The notes under the pieces are model-generated. The model made no database searches, was not told where the DNA came from, and saw only the letters and a list, made by a program, of their open reading frames with translations. A stretch of DNA of 64,000 nt, from contig NZ_AUED01000003.1 in NCBI RefSeq assembly GCF_000425805.1, positions 496,001 to 560,000 on the forward strand. Reading direction: 5' to 3'. Source of the stretch: Pseudomonas vranovensis DSM 16006 (GTDB taxonomy: Bacteria; Pseudomonadota; Gammaproteobacteria; Pseudomonadales; Pseudomonadaceae). Position numbers and translations under genes: made by a program. Below, piece after piece: positions 32,626 through 40,696 of the stretch. Position 1 is the first letter of the stretch; every line of letters begins with the position of its first letter.

Positions 32626-33570
32626 TCATTCGCTGCGGGCAGGGCGGCCAAGGGCCAACGCCTGCTCCAGCCAGTCGATGATCGCGGCCGTGACCTCGTC
32701 ACGGTTGGTTTCATTGAGCAGTTCATGCCGTGCCTTGGGGTACAGCTGCAACTGGACATGCTGGTTGCCGGCCAGGCGCAAGGCACCGGCCAGATCTTTC
32801 AGACGCTTGCCGGCACTGACCGGATCACATTCGCCGCCCATCACCAGAATCGGCAGGTTCGGATCGATCTGCTTGAGGTTGGCTGGCTGGCTGATTTGCT
32901 CAAGGCCCATCAGCAAGTCAATCCACAGGCGGTTGGTGCAGCGAAAGCCACACAGTGGGTCGGCGACATAGCGGTCAACCTCGGCGTTATCGCGGCTGAG
33001 CCAGTCGAACGGCGTGCGGTTGGGTTTGAAGGCCTTGTTGAATGAACCGAACGACAGCCATTCGATCAATGCACTGTGCCCCAATGGCCCCTGTCGCCAG
33101 GCTTCGAAACGGGCGATCACGCAGGCGGCGCGGTACAGCGCCGGTGGCTGGAAGTTGGAGCCGCTGAGAATGGCGCCCTGCAGGCTGGCGCCGTGGTGCA
33201 TCAGGTAGGCCTGGGCAATATAGCTGCCCATGCTGTGGCCGAAGATGAAGACCGGCGTGCCGGGGTACTGCTGGCCGATGTGCTGGCTGAGCAGGCCCAG
33301 GTCGTTGACCACCGCGCTCCAACCCTTGTGCGCGGCGAACAGGCCCAGGGTGCCGAGTTCGGCGCTACGGCCGTGGCCGCGTTGGTCATGGGCGATCAGG
33401 GCAAAACCTGCGGCGCTCAAGGCTTCGCCCAGGCGCTGGTAGCGTCCGGCATGCTCGGCCATGCCATGGGCCAGCAATACCACCGCCTTGATGGGCGTGC
33501 TCGGCAGCCATTGATAGACATACAAGCTGCAATGGTCGCTGGCCGGTAGCCAGAACGCGTCGTGATGCAT
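32626..33570 (-). CDS. Alpha/beta hydrolase, monoacylglycerol lipase/lysophospholipase type
   Basis: 314 residues. The oxyanion stretch is LLAHGMAEHAGRYQRLGEAL, the nucleophile elbow GHSMGS contains the catalytic Ser, and the late ARHELLNETNR has the catalytic His. The ATG at 33570 has AAGGA 7 bases upstream; the frame is open further but lacks a ribosome site. It should release fatty acids from monoglycerides or lysophospholipids, feeding the adjacent acyl-CoA synthetases. phaJ4 follows 36 bp downstream on the same strand. Confidence 0.85.
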   Translation of the reverse strand: MHHDAFWLPASDHCSLYVYQWLPSTPIKAVVLLAHGMAEHAGRYQRLGEALSAAGFALIAHDQRGHGRSAELGTLGLFAAHKGWSAVVNDLGLLSQHIGQQYPGTPVFIFGHSMGSYIAQAYLMHHGASLQGAILSGSNFQPPALYRAACVIARFEAWRQGPLGHSALIEWLSFGSFNKAFKPNRTPFDWLSRDNAEVDRYVADPLCGFRCTNRLWIDLLMGLEQISQPANLKQIDPNLPILVMGGECDPVSAGKRLKDLAGALRLAGNQHVQLQLYPKARHELLNETNRDEVTAAIIDWLEQALALGRPARSE

Positions 33571-33780
33571 GGCGGGTCCTTGTGCACGCAGATCGGTGGG
33601 GTGAGCACAGTGTATAACCCAAGCACAGAATTGAAGGGCGTCTACCAACAAGATTCACAATGTAAATGACAGCGCTTGGCATATTTGCCACCTGCGACAT
33701 ACCTGCTAACGTCGGCAAAGCACCTTCTTCGCCAAGCAGGCAAGGGGGCCGGAACGGCTCAGGTATGAGGACAAGAATAA

Positions 33781-35469
33781 ATGCAAGCTGATTTCTGGAA
33801 TGACAAGCGCCCCGAAGGCGTTTCTTCGCACATTGACATGAATGCTTACAAGTCTGTGGTCGAAGTATTCGAACGCTCTTGCAAGAAGTTTGCTGATCGC
33901 CCGGCGTTCAGCAACCTGGGGGTGACCCTGACCTATGCCGAACTCGAACGTCACTCTGCGGCCTTCGCCGCCTACCTGCAGCAGCACACCGACCTGGTGC
34001 CGGGCGACCGCATCGCCGTGCAGATGCCCAACGTGCTGCAGTATCCCATCGCCGTATTCGGTGCCTTGCGCGCCGGGCTGATCGTGGTCAACACCAACCC
34101 GCTGTACACCGCCCGCGAGATGCGCCACCAGTTCAAGGATTCCGGTGCGCGCGCGCTGGTGTACCTGAACATGTTCGGCAAGCTGGTGCAGGAAGTGCTG
34201 CCCGACACCGGCATCGAGTACCTGATCGAAGCGAAGATGGGCGACATGCTGCCAATGGCCAAGGGCTGGCTGGTCAACACCATCGTTGCCAAGGTCAAGA
34301 AGATGGTGCCCGACTACCAGTTGCCCCAGGCCGTGCGGTTCAAGGCTGCCTTGAGCCAGGGCCGAGGCCTGGTGCCAAAGCCGGTGGCCCTGAGTCTCGA
34401 CGACATCGCCGTGCTGCAGTACACCGGCGGCACCACGGGCCTGGCCAAGGGCGCGATGCTCACCCACGGCAACCTGGTGGCCAACATGCTCCAGGTTCTG
34501 GCTTGCTTCTCCCAGCACGGGCCTGACGGCCAGCGGCTGATCAGGGAAGGGCAGGAGGTGATGATCGCGCCGCTGCCGCTCTATCACATCTATGCATTCA
34601 CCGCGAATTGCATGTGCATGATGGTCACCGGCAATCACAACGTGCTGATTACCAACCCGCGGGATATCGGCGGTTTCATCAAGGAGCTGAAAAAGTGGAA
34701 GTTCTCGGGGCTGCTCGGGCTCAACACCTTGTTCGTGGCGCTGATGAATCACCCCGAGTTCAAGAACCTGGATTTCTCTGCCCTCAAGGTCACCAACTCG
34801 GGCGGCACCGCCCTGGTCAAGGCCACCGCTGAGCGCTGGGAAAGCATCACGGGCTGCCGCATCGTCGAAGGCTACGGGTTGACGGAAACCTCGCCGGTGG
34901 CCAGCACCAATCCCTACGGCCAACTGGCGCGCCTGGGCACGGTGGGCATTCCGGTGCCGGGCACGGGGTTCAAGGTGATCGACGATGAGGGCAACGAGCA
35001 GCCGCTGGGCGAGCGCGGCGAGCTGTGCATCAAGGGCCCGCAGGTCATGAAGGGCTACTGGCAGCACCCGGAGGCCACCGCCGAGGCCCTGGACAGCGAT
35101 GGCTGGTTCAAGACCGGCGACATCGCCGTGATCGACCCCGATGGCTTTACCCGGATTGTCGACCGCAAGAAGGACATGATCATCGTCTCGGGTTTCAACG
35201 TGTACCCGAACGAGATCGAAGAAGTGGTCATGAGCCATCCAAAGGTGGCCAACTGCGCAGTGATCGGCATTCCGGACGAGCGCTCCGGCGAGGCGGTGAA
35301 GTTGTTCGTGGTCGCGCGTGAAGGCGGCGTGAGCCTTGAGGAACTGAAGACCTACTGCAAGGCCAACTTCACCGGCTACAAGGTGCCCAAGCACATTGTG
35401 CTGCGTGACTCCTTGCCGATGACGGCGGTGGGCAAGATCCTGCGCCGCGAGCTTCGCGACATTGCCTGA
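33781..35469 (+). CDS. fadD2: Long-chain fatty acid-CoA ligase FadD2
   Basis: 562 residues. The ATP/AMP signature is YTGGTTGLAKGAMLTH, followed by YGLTETSP, the GWFKTGDIAVIDPDGF hinge region and the C-terminal Lys in MTAVGKILRREL. It activates fatty acids to acyl-CoA at the inner membrane as they enter, starting beta-oxidation. GAGGA lies 10 bases before the ATG. It is a tandem paralog of the next gene; its own promoter lies in the 210 bp shared with the divergent lipase gene. Confidence 0.9.
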   Translation: MQADFWNDKRPEGVSSHIDMNAYKSVVEVFERSCKKFADRPAFSNLGVTLTYAELERHSAAFAAYLQQHTDLVPGDRIAVQMPNVLQYPIAVFGALRAGLIVVNTNPLYTAREMRHQFKDSGARALVYLNMFGKLVQEVLPDTGIEYLIEAKMGDMLPMAKGWLVNTIVAKVKKMVPDYQLPQAVRFKAALSQGRGLVPKPVALSLDDIAVLQYTGGTTGLAKGAMLTHGNLVANMLQVLACFSQHGPDGQRLIREGQEVMIAPLPLYHIYAFTANCMCMMVTGNHNVLITNPRDIGGFIKELKKWKFSGLLGLNTLFVALMNHPEFKNLDFSALKVTNSGGTALVKATAERWESITGCRIVEGYGLTETSPVASTNPYGQLARLGTVGIPVPGTGFKVIDDEGNEQPLGERGELCIKGPQVMKGYWQHPEATAEALDSDGWFKTGDIAVIDPDGFTRIVDRKKDMIIVSGFNVYPNEIEEVVMSHPKVANCAVIGIPDERSGEAVKLFVVAREGGVSLEELKTYCKANFTGYKVPKHIVLRDSLPMTAVGKILRRELRDIA

Positions 35470-35480
35470 CGGCACGTGGT

Positions 35481-35543
35481 AGGAGCGGGCTTTCCCCGCG
35501 ATGAAGCCGATCAATTGGCCCATCGCGGGGCAAGCCCGCTCCT
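35481..35543. repeat. REP pair between fadD2 and fadD1
   Basis: Inverted 23-bp arms at 35481-35503 and 35521-35543 with one mismatch, separated by 17 bp, and containing the REP core. It begins 12 bp after the fadD2 stop, so it may protect or terminate the fadD2 transcript and separate it from fadD1. Confidence 0.85.
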
Positions 35544-35575
35544 GCGATTGCAGGTCTTTAGGTTTTTTACTCTAA

Positions 35576-35605
35576 AAATGACTATTAAATAATCAAGAGT
35601 CATTT
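35576..35605. promoter_or_regulatory. AT-rich dyad AAATGACT-N14-AGTCATTT upstream of fadD1
   Basis: Perfect 8-bp arms (35576-35583, 35598-35605) flank an AT-rich spacer, 163 bp before the fadD1 start. The base composition contrasts with the surroundings. A regulator site is likely; no known motif was recognised. Confidence 0.45.
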
Positions 35606-35673
35606 CCGTGACTGTTCGGGCTACTTTAGCTCTAGTCGACCCTTGGCAAAGCTGCTACTCTCGGCCCGCTTCC

Positions 35674-35702
35674 GATTACCTGGTTTGCAATAAACCGTAA
35701 TC
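35674..35702. promoter_or_regulatory. Nested dyad at the fadD1 promoter
   Basis: GATTAC (35674-35679) and GTAATC (35697-35702) enclose GGTTT (35682-35686) and AAACC (35692-35696) around a 5-nt centre, 66 bp before the fadD1 ATG. The half sites resemble, in reversed order, the GTTT/AAAC elements of the fatty-acid regulator PsrA, so a TetR-type fatty-acid sensor is a candidate binder. Confidence 0.45.
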
Positions 35703-35767
35703 TCATATCAATAATAATCGCATCGACTGCGGTGAAGAATTCGCTGTTGCTGGAGGAGTGGGCTTCC

Positions 35768-37465
35768 ATGATCGAAAATTTTTGGAAGGATAAGTACCCA
35801 GCCGGGGTTGCTGCGCAAATCAATCCCGACGAGTACCCGAATATCCAGGCAGTATTGAAACAGTCCTGCCAACGCTTTGCTGACAAACCCGCCTTTAGCA
35901 ACCTGGGCAAAACCATCACATACGGCGAGTTGTATGAGTTGTCGGGCGCCTTTGCCGCTTACCTGCAGCAACATACCGACCTGCAACCCGGCGATCGTAT
36001 CGCCGTGCAATTGCCCAACGTGCTGCAATACCCGGTCGCCGTGTTCGGGGCCCTGCGTGCAGGCCTGATCGTGGTCAACACCAACCCGTTGTATACCGCG
36101 CGGGAAATGGAGCACCAGTTCAACGACGCCGGTGCCAAGGCGCTGGTGTGCCTGGCCAACATGGCGCACCTGGCCGAGAAGGTGGTGCCCAAGACCCAGG
36201 TCAAGCACGTTATTGTCACCGAAGTGGCCGATATGCTGCCACCGGTAAAACGCCTGTTGATCAACAGCGTGATCAAGTACGTGAAGAAAATGGTGCCGGC
36301 CTACCACCTGCCCAAGGCCGTCAAGTTCAATGATGTGCTGAGCAAAGGCGCCGGCCAGCCGGTCAAGGAAGCCAACCCCGGCAGCAATGATGTGGCCGTG
36401 CTGCAGTACACCGGCGGCACCACAGGCGTAGCCAAGGGCGCGATGCTCACCCACCGCAACCTGGTGGCCAATATGCTGCAGTGCCGCGCGCTGATGGGCT
36501 CCAACCTCAATGAAGGTTGCGAGATCCTGATCACCCCGCTGCCGCTGTATCACATCTACGCCTTCACCTTTCACTGCATGGCGATGATGCTTATCGGCAA
36601 CCACAACATCCTGATCAGCAACCCGCGCGACTTGCCGGCGATGGTCAAGGAGCTGTCGAAGTGGAAGTTCAGCGGTTTTGTCGGCCTGAACACCTTGTTC
36701 GTTGCCCTGTGCAACAACGAAAACTTCCGCAAGCTGGACTTCTCGGCACTGAAAATCACCTTGTCCGGTGGCATGGCCCTGCAGATGAGCGTGGCCGATC
36801 GCTGGAAGGCGGTCACCGGTTGCGCCATTTGCGAAGGCTACGGCATGACCGAGACCAGTCCGGTGGCAACGGTCAATCCGGCCCAGCACAACCAGGTCGG
36901 CACCATCGGCATTCCCGTGCCTTCGACCCTGTGCAAGATCGTCGATGACGCCGGTACCGAATTGCCGTTGGGTGAAGTTGGCGAACTGTGCGTCAAAGGC
37001 CCGCAGGTGATGAAAGGCTACTGGCAGCGCCAGGACGCCACCAACGAGATCCTCGACAGCGAAGGCTGGCTCAAGACCGGTGACATCGCGCTGATCCAGC
37101 CGGACGGCTACATGCGCATCGTCGACCGCAAGAAAGACATGATCCTGGTCTCCGGTTTCAACGTTTATCCCAACGAGCTCGAAGATGTCTTGGCCGCATT
37201 GCCTGGCGTGCTGCAATGCGCGGCCATCGGCGTACCGGACGAGAAATCCGGTGAAGTGATCAAGCTCTTCATCGTTGCACGGCCGGGTGTGACCCTGACC
37301 AAGGAACAAGTGATGGAGCACATGCGTGCCAACGTCACCGGCTACAAGGTGCCGCGGTTCATCGAGTTCCGCGAGGCGCTGCCGACTACCAACGTCGGCA
37401 AGATCCTGCGTCGTGAGCTGCGTGATGAAGAGTTGAAGAAGCTGGGGCTGAAGAAGATCGCCTGA
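35768..37465 (+). CDS. fadD1: Long-chain fatty acid-CoA ligase FadD1
   Basis: 565 residues from the ATG at 35768, preceded by GGAGGAG. It has the same motif series as fadD2: YTGGTTGVAKGAMLTH, YGMTETSP, the GWLKTGDIALIQPDGY hinge and NVGKILRRELRDEEL at the end. In pseudomonads FadD1 and FadD2 differ in chain-length preference. The N-terminus (MIENFWKDKYPAGV) is typical of the Pseudomonas enzyme. It is separated from fadD2 by 298 bp containing a REP pair and two dyads, so the genes are probably transcribed independently. Confidence 0.92.
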   Translation: MIENFWKDKYPAGVAAQINPDEYPNIQAVLKQSCQRFADKPAFSNLGKTITYGELYELSGAFAAYLQQHTDLQPGDRIAVQLPNVLQYPVAVFGALRAGLIVVNTNPLYTAREMEHQFNDAGAKALVCLANMAHLAEKVVPKTQVKHVIVTEVADMLPPVKRLLINSVIKYVKKMVPAYHLPKAVKFNDVLSKGAGQPVKEANPGSNDVAVLQYTGGTTGVAKGAMLTHRNLVANMLQCRALMGSNLNEGCEILITPLPLYHIYAFTFHCMAMMLIGNHNILISNPRDLPAMVKELSKWKFSGFVGLNTLFVALCNNENFRKLDFSALKITLSGGMALQMSVADRWKAVTGCAICEGYGMTETSPVATVNPAQHNQVGTIGIPVPSTLCKIVDDAGTELPLGEVGELCVKGPQVMKGYWQRQDATNEILDSEGWLKTGDIALIQPDGYMRIVDRKKDMILVSGFNVYPNELEDVLAALPGVLQCAAIGVPDEKSGEVIKLFIVARPGVTLTKEQVMEHMRANVTGYKVPRFIEFREALPTTNVGKILRRELRDEELKKLGLKKIA

Positions 37466-37484
37466 TCGCTTCTGTGCAGGACAG

Positions 37485-37537
37485 TCGCGGGGCAAGCCCG
37501 CTCCTACAAACGTTGTAGGAGCGGGCTTGCCCCGCGA
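37485..37537. repeat. REP element with perfect 25-bp arms
   Basis: Arms at 37485-37509 and 37513-37537 are perfect inverted copies with a 3-nt loop, built on the pseudomonad REP core. It lies between fadD1 and the convergent oxidoreductase gene and could terminate both transcripts. Confidence 0.9.
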
Positions 37538-37548
37538 TGCTTTTGCGC

Positions 37549-38856
37549 TTAGCGCAGCTTCTCGAGCATCTGGTAATACCACATCCCCGCCGCCAACAAC
37601 GGATTGCCCAGCACATCGCCCATGGGCACCTTGATGTGCTTGCAGCCGGCAAACGTATCGTATTTCTCCAGCGTGCCGGTCAGGGCCTCGGCCATGATCT
37701 CGCCCATGATATGGCTGGTGGCAATGCCGTGCCCCGAATAGCCCTGGCAGTACCAGACGTTGTCTGACAGCTTGCCCAACTGCGGAATGCGGTTGACCAC
37801 GATGCCCATCGCGCAACTCCACTGGAACTCGATTGGCACACCCTTGAGCGCCGGGAAGGTACGTTCGATGCACGGGCGCAGTTCGCCGGCGATATCCCGC
37901 GAGTCACGCCCTGAGTAGTTGGCGCCGCCACCGAACAGCAGGCGGCCATCGGCGGTCAGGCGGTAGTAGTCGAGCACGAAACGGCAGTCGTACACCGCCA
38001 GGTCCTGGGGGTTGATCTGCGCAGCCAGCTCGCCCAGTGGTGCAGTGGTGACGATGCCACCCATGGCCGGGAAGATCTTGCCCTTGAGCTGGCGGTTTTC
38101 CAGTTTGTGGTACACGTCGCCCGCCAGCAGGATCTGCTTGGCTTCGACCCGCCCTTGGGACGTGACGATGGCAGGGTGTTCGCCGTGGACGATATCCAGC
38201 ACCTCGGAATTCTCGAAGATCAGCGCACCCAGACTGTGGGCAGCGCGGGCTTCGCCCAGGCACAAATTGAGCGGATGCAGGTGCAGGTTGCGCAGGTTCT
38301 TCAGGGCGCCCAGGTACAGCGGGCTTTGCAGGTGTTCGGCCATGTCGGCGCGATCCAGCAGTTGCACCTGATCGCCCATGCCGCGGCGCCGCGCCTCGGC
38401 CTCGAAAGCCTGCAGTTCTGTCATGTGCGAGGGCTTCATCGCTGCATGCAAATGGCCGCGCTTGAGGTCGCAGGCAATGCCGTAGCGCTCTACCCGTTGC
38501 TCGATGATCTGGTGGCCGCGCCAGCGCAGGTGCCAGATAAAGTCGTCCACCTCGTCGCCCAGCCTGTCGCGCATCTGCTTGCGCATGGCTTCATCGCCCG
38601 ACAGGCTGCCGGTGACCTGGCCACCGTTGCGCCCGCTGGCGCCCCAACCAATGCGGTTGGTTTCGACGATAGCGACCTTGAGCCCGCGTTCGGCCAGTTC
38701 CACGGCGCTGGCGACACCGGTAAAGCCGCCGCCGATAATCGCCACATCAACGTTTACCGTGCCCTTGAGGGTGGGGTACTGGGTAGCGTCGTTCAGGCTG
38801 GCGGTGTAGTAGGAAGCACTGCGCTGGGCGGTGCCGGTGTTCACGGCTGCGTTCAT
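37549..38856 (-). CDS. FAD-dependent oxidoreductase, gamma-glutamylputrescine oxidase (PuuB) type
   Basis: 435 residues of the DAO family. The FAD-binding fold opens with VDVAIIGGGFTGVASAVELAERG near residue 30, and GWGASGRNGGQVTGSLSGDE, the PuuB-like block, follows. The C-terminal end VWYCQGYSGHGIATSHIMGE contacts FAD. The ATG at 38856 has AAGGA upstream; an earlier in-frame start lacks one. It lies 29 bp after the glutamine synthetase-like gene. Together they fit the gamma-glutamyl route, in which the amine is glutamylated and then oxidised with production of H2O2. Confidence 0.83.
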   Translation of the reverse strand: MNAAVNTGTAQRSASYYTASLNDATQYPTLKGTVNVDVAIIGGGFTGVASAVELAERGLKVAIVETNRIGWGASGRNGGQVTGSLSGDEAMRKQMRDRLGDEVDDFIWHLRWRGHQIIEQRVERYGIACDLKRGHLHAAMKPSHMTELQAFEAEARRRGMGDQVQLLDRADMAEHLQSPLYLGALKNLRNLHLHPLNLCLGEARAAHSLGALIFENSEVLDIVHGEHPAIVTSQGRVEAKQILLAGDVYHKLENRQLKGKIFPAMGGIVTTAPLGELAAQINPQDLAVYDCRFVLDYYRLTADGRLLFGGGANYSGRDSRDIAGELRPCIERTFPALKGVPIEFQWSCAMGIVVNRIPQLGKLSDNVWYCQGYSGHGIATSHIMGEIMAEALTGTLEKYDTFAGCKHIKVPMGDVLGNPLLAAGMWYYQMLEKLR

Positions 38857-38885
38857 AAAAAATCCTTGGCGCAAAAATAAAGGGA

Positions 38886-40250
38886 TCAGGCCTGGGTCAG
38901 GTACCAGCGCCAGTCCTGTTCACCGACTTCGGCCATGAACTGACGGTACTCGGCGCGTTTGACCGCCAGGTAAACGCCGAGGAAGGCTTCACCGAACGCC
39001 TCGCGCGCCCAGCTTGAAGACTCCAGGGCCTTGAGCGAGGTCAGCCAGTCGGTGGGCAGCAGTTCCTTGGCCTGGGCATAGCCGTTGCCTTCGACCGGGG
39101 CGCCCGGGTCGAGCTGCTGGCGGATGCCGTGGTGGATACTGGCGAGGATCGCCGCTGCGGCCAGGTACGGGTTGGCATCGGCTCCGCAGATGCGGTGTTC
39201 GATATGCCGACTGTTGGCCGGGCCGCCCGGTACGCGCAGGCTCACGGTACGGTTGTCGACGCCCCAGGTCGGCGCCAGCGGTGCATAGCTGTTGGCCTGG
39301 AAGCGCCGGTACGAGTTGGCGTTGGGGCAGAACAACAGCAGCGAGTCGAGCAAGTGCTCGAGCATGCCGGCCACCGACTGGCGCAGCAGCGGGGTGCCGG
39401 CCTTGTCGTCGCTGGCGTAGAGGTTGTTGCCTTCGGCATCGGCCAGGCTCACGTGCATGTGCATGCCGGTGCCGGCCAGGTCGTCGAACGGCTTGGCCAT
39501 GAAGCACGCCTGCATGCCGTGCTTGTGCGCCACGCCTTTGACCAGGCGCTTGTAGCGCACCGCCTGGTCCATCGCCAGCAGTGCATCGCCGTGCTCCAGG
39601 GTGATTTCCACCTGGCCTGGGGCGTATTCGGAAATGGCGGTACGCGCCGGAATCCCTTGGGCCTTGCAGGCGGCATACAGGTCGGCGAGGAACGGCTCGA
39701 TCTGTTCCAGTTCGCGCAGGCCATACACCTGGGTACCGCGAGGGCGCCCGCCGTCGCTGTCGAGTGCCGGTTGCGGCCGACCATGGGCGTCGCGCTTCTG
39801 ATCGAGCAGGTAGAACTCCAGCTCGCACGCCATGACCGGGTGGTAGCCCTCGGCCTTGAGCGCATCGATCACCTTGACCAGCAGGTGGCGCGGGTCGGCG
39901 ATGGTCGCCGGCATGCCTTCGCTGGGGTGCATGCTGACCTGCACTGCGGCCGTGGGGATCTGCCGCCAGGGCAGGCGCACCAGGCTGTTTTCCAGCGGGT
40001 AGGCGCGGCAGTCGATATCGCCCACGTCCCACACCAGCCCGGAGTTCTCGACATCATCGCCATTGAGGGTCAGCCCGAGGATGGTGCTGGGCAGCGGCCG
40101 GCCGCTTTCATACACCGCCAGCAGTTCTTCGCGGTGCAGCAGCTTGCCGCGGGGCACGCCGTTGGCATCGAGGATGAACAGCTCGATCATTTCGATATCG
40201 GGGTTTTGTGCCAGGAAACTTCGGGCCTGCTCAAGGGGGGCAAATTGCAT
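38886..40250 (-). CDS. Glutamine synthetase-like gamma-glutamylpolyamine ligase (PuuA/SpuI type)
   Basis: 454 residues with the GS fold: an N-terminal beta-grasp domain (IEMIELFILDANGVPRGKLL) and a catalytic domain with ACELEFYLLD (metal Glu), GTGMHMHVSLAD (His) and RVPGGPANSRHIEHRICGADANPYL. In this family glutamate is joined to an amine such as putrescine rather than ammonia. Expression with the oxidase gene downstream supports polyamine catabolism. Which amine is used cannot be told. The 446 bp upstream hold no confident gene apart from a doubtful small ORF. Confidence 0.85.
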   Translation of the reverse strand: MQFAPLEQARSFLAQNPDIEMIELFILDANGVPRGKLLHREELLAVYESGRPLPSTILGLTLNGDDVENSGLVWDVGDIDCRAYPLENSLVRLPWRQIPTAAVQVSMHPSEGMPATIADPRHLLVKVIDALKAEGYHPVMACELEFYLLDQKRDAHGRPQPALDSDGGRPRGTQVYGLRELEQIEPFLADLYAACKAQGIPARTAISEYAPGQVEITLEHGDALLAMDQAVRYKRLVKGVAHKHGMQACFMAKPFDDLAGTGMHMHVSLADAEGNNLYASDDKAGTPLLRQSVAGMLEHLLDSLLLFCPNANSYRRFQANSYAPLAPTWGVDNRTVSLRVPGGPANSRHIEHRICGADANPYLAAAAILASIHHGIRQQLDPGAPVEGNGYAQAKELLPTDWLTSLKALESSSWAREAFGEAFLGVYLAVKRAEYRQFMAEVGEQDWRWYLTQA

Positions 40251-40346
40251 CGGGTGCTCGCTCGCGCCATCAGGCGCACAGGACTGTATTCGCCATCAGG
40301 CGACAGCCATCGACAAGGAAAGTCGGCCAGGGGTTGGCCGCACGGT

Positions 40347-40532
40347 TCAGTGCAGAGCGAGGCGAGTATCGGGTGGGCGGGCATGGCGGCAGTGCCACAA
40401 GGCCCAGAAGGCGAGAATGATATGAACCAGCGGGTTTTCGCCAGAGCGAGCCCGCACCTTCGGGAACGAAGGGCGCAACAGCGGGCGGGGCATACACAGG
40501 GGCGAAGTCATGCCTGGATACTCCCACGCCAA
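40347..40532 (-). CDS. Doubtful small ORF upstream of the glutamine synthetase-like gene
   Basis: 61 codons on the same strand as the ligase gene, with a short hydrophobic stretch (HIILAFWALWHC) and mainly G/C third positions (by eye). No good ribosome site precedes the ATG. It could be a small membrane peptide, a leader, or a chance frame. It lies within the otherwise empty 446-bp region 40251-40696. Confidence 0.2.
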   Translation of the reverse strand: MAWEYPGMTSPLCMPRPLLRPSFPKVRARSGENPLVHIILAFWALWHCRHARPPDTRLALH

Positions 40533-40696
40533 GGAAGGTTCATTAAATCAGCCTTTGTATACCTTCAGATCATCAACGGCTAAACATACTGGTCGCCACC
40601 CGCAACCGTGCCGAGCGGGGGCAAATCTGCGACAATCGCAGCCCTTCCTATGCCAATCATGAAAAAGCAGGCTCACCTGCACAACTAAAAGCCCCC

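Noticed and set aside
33690-33705. TTGGCATATTTGCC before fadD2 as a sigma-54 promoter
   Set aside because: The GG to GC distance is 9 bases instead of 12, so it cannot be a -24/-12 element. It is at most a small dyad.
33706-37873. Two long minus-strand frames (605 and 721 codons) opposite fadD2 and fadD1
   Set aside because: They are shadows of the acyl-CoA synthetase genes. Their translations are rich in His/Gln/Val/Leu without domain structure.
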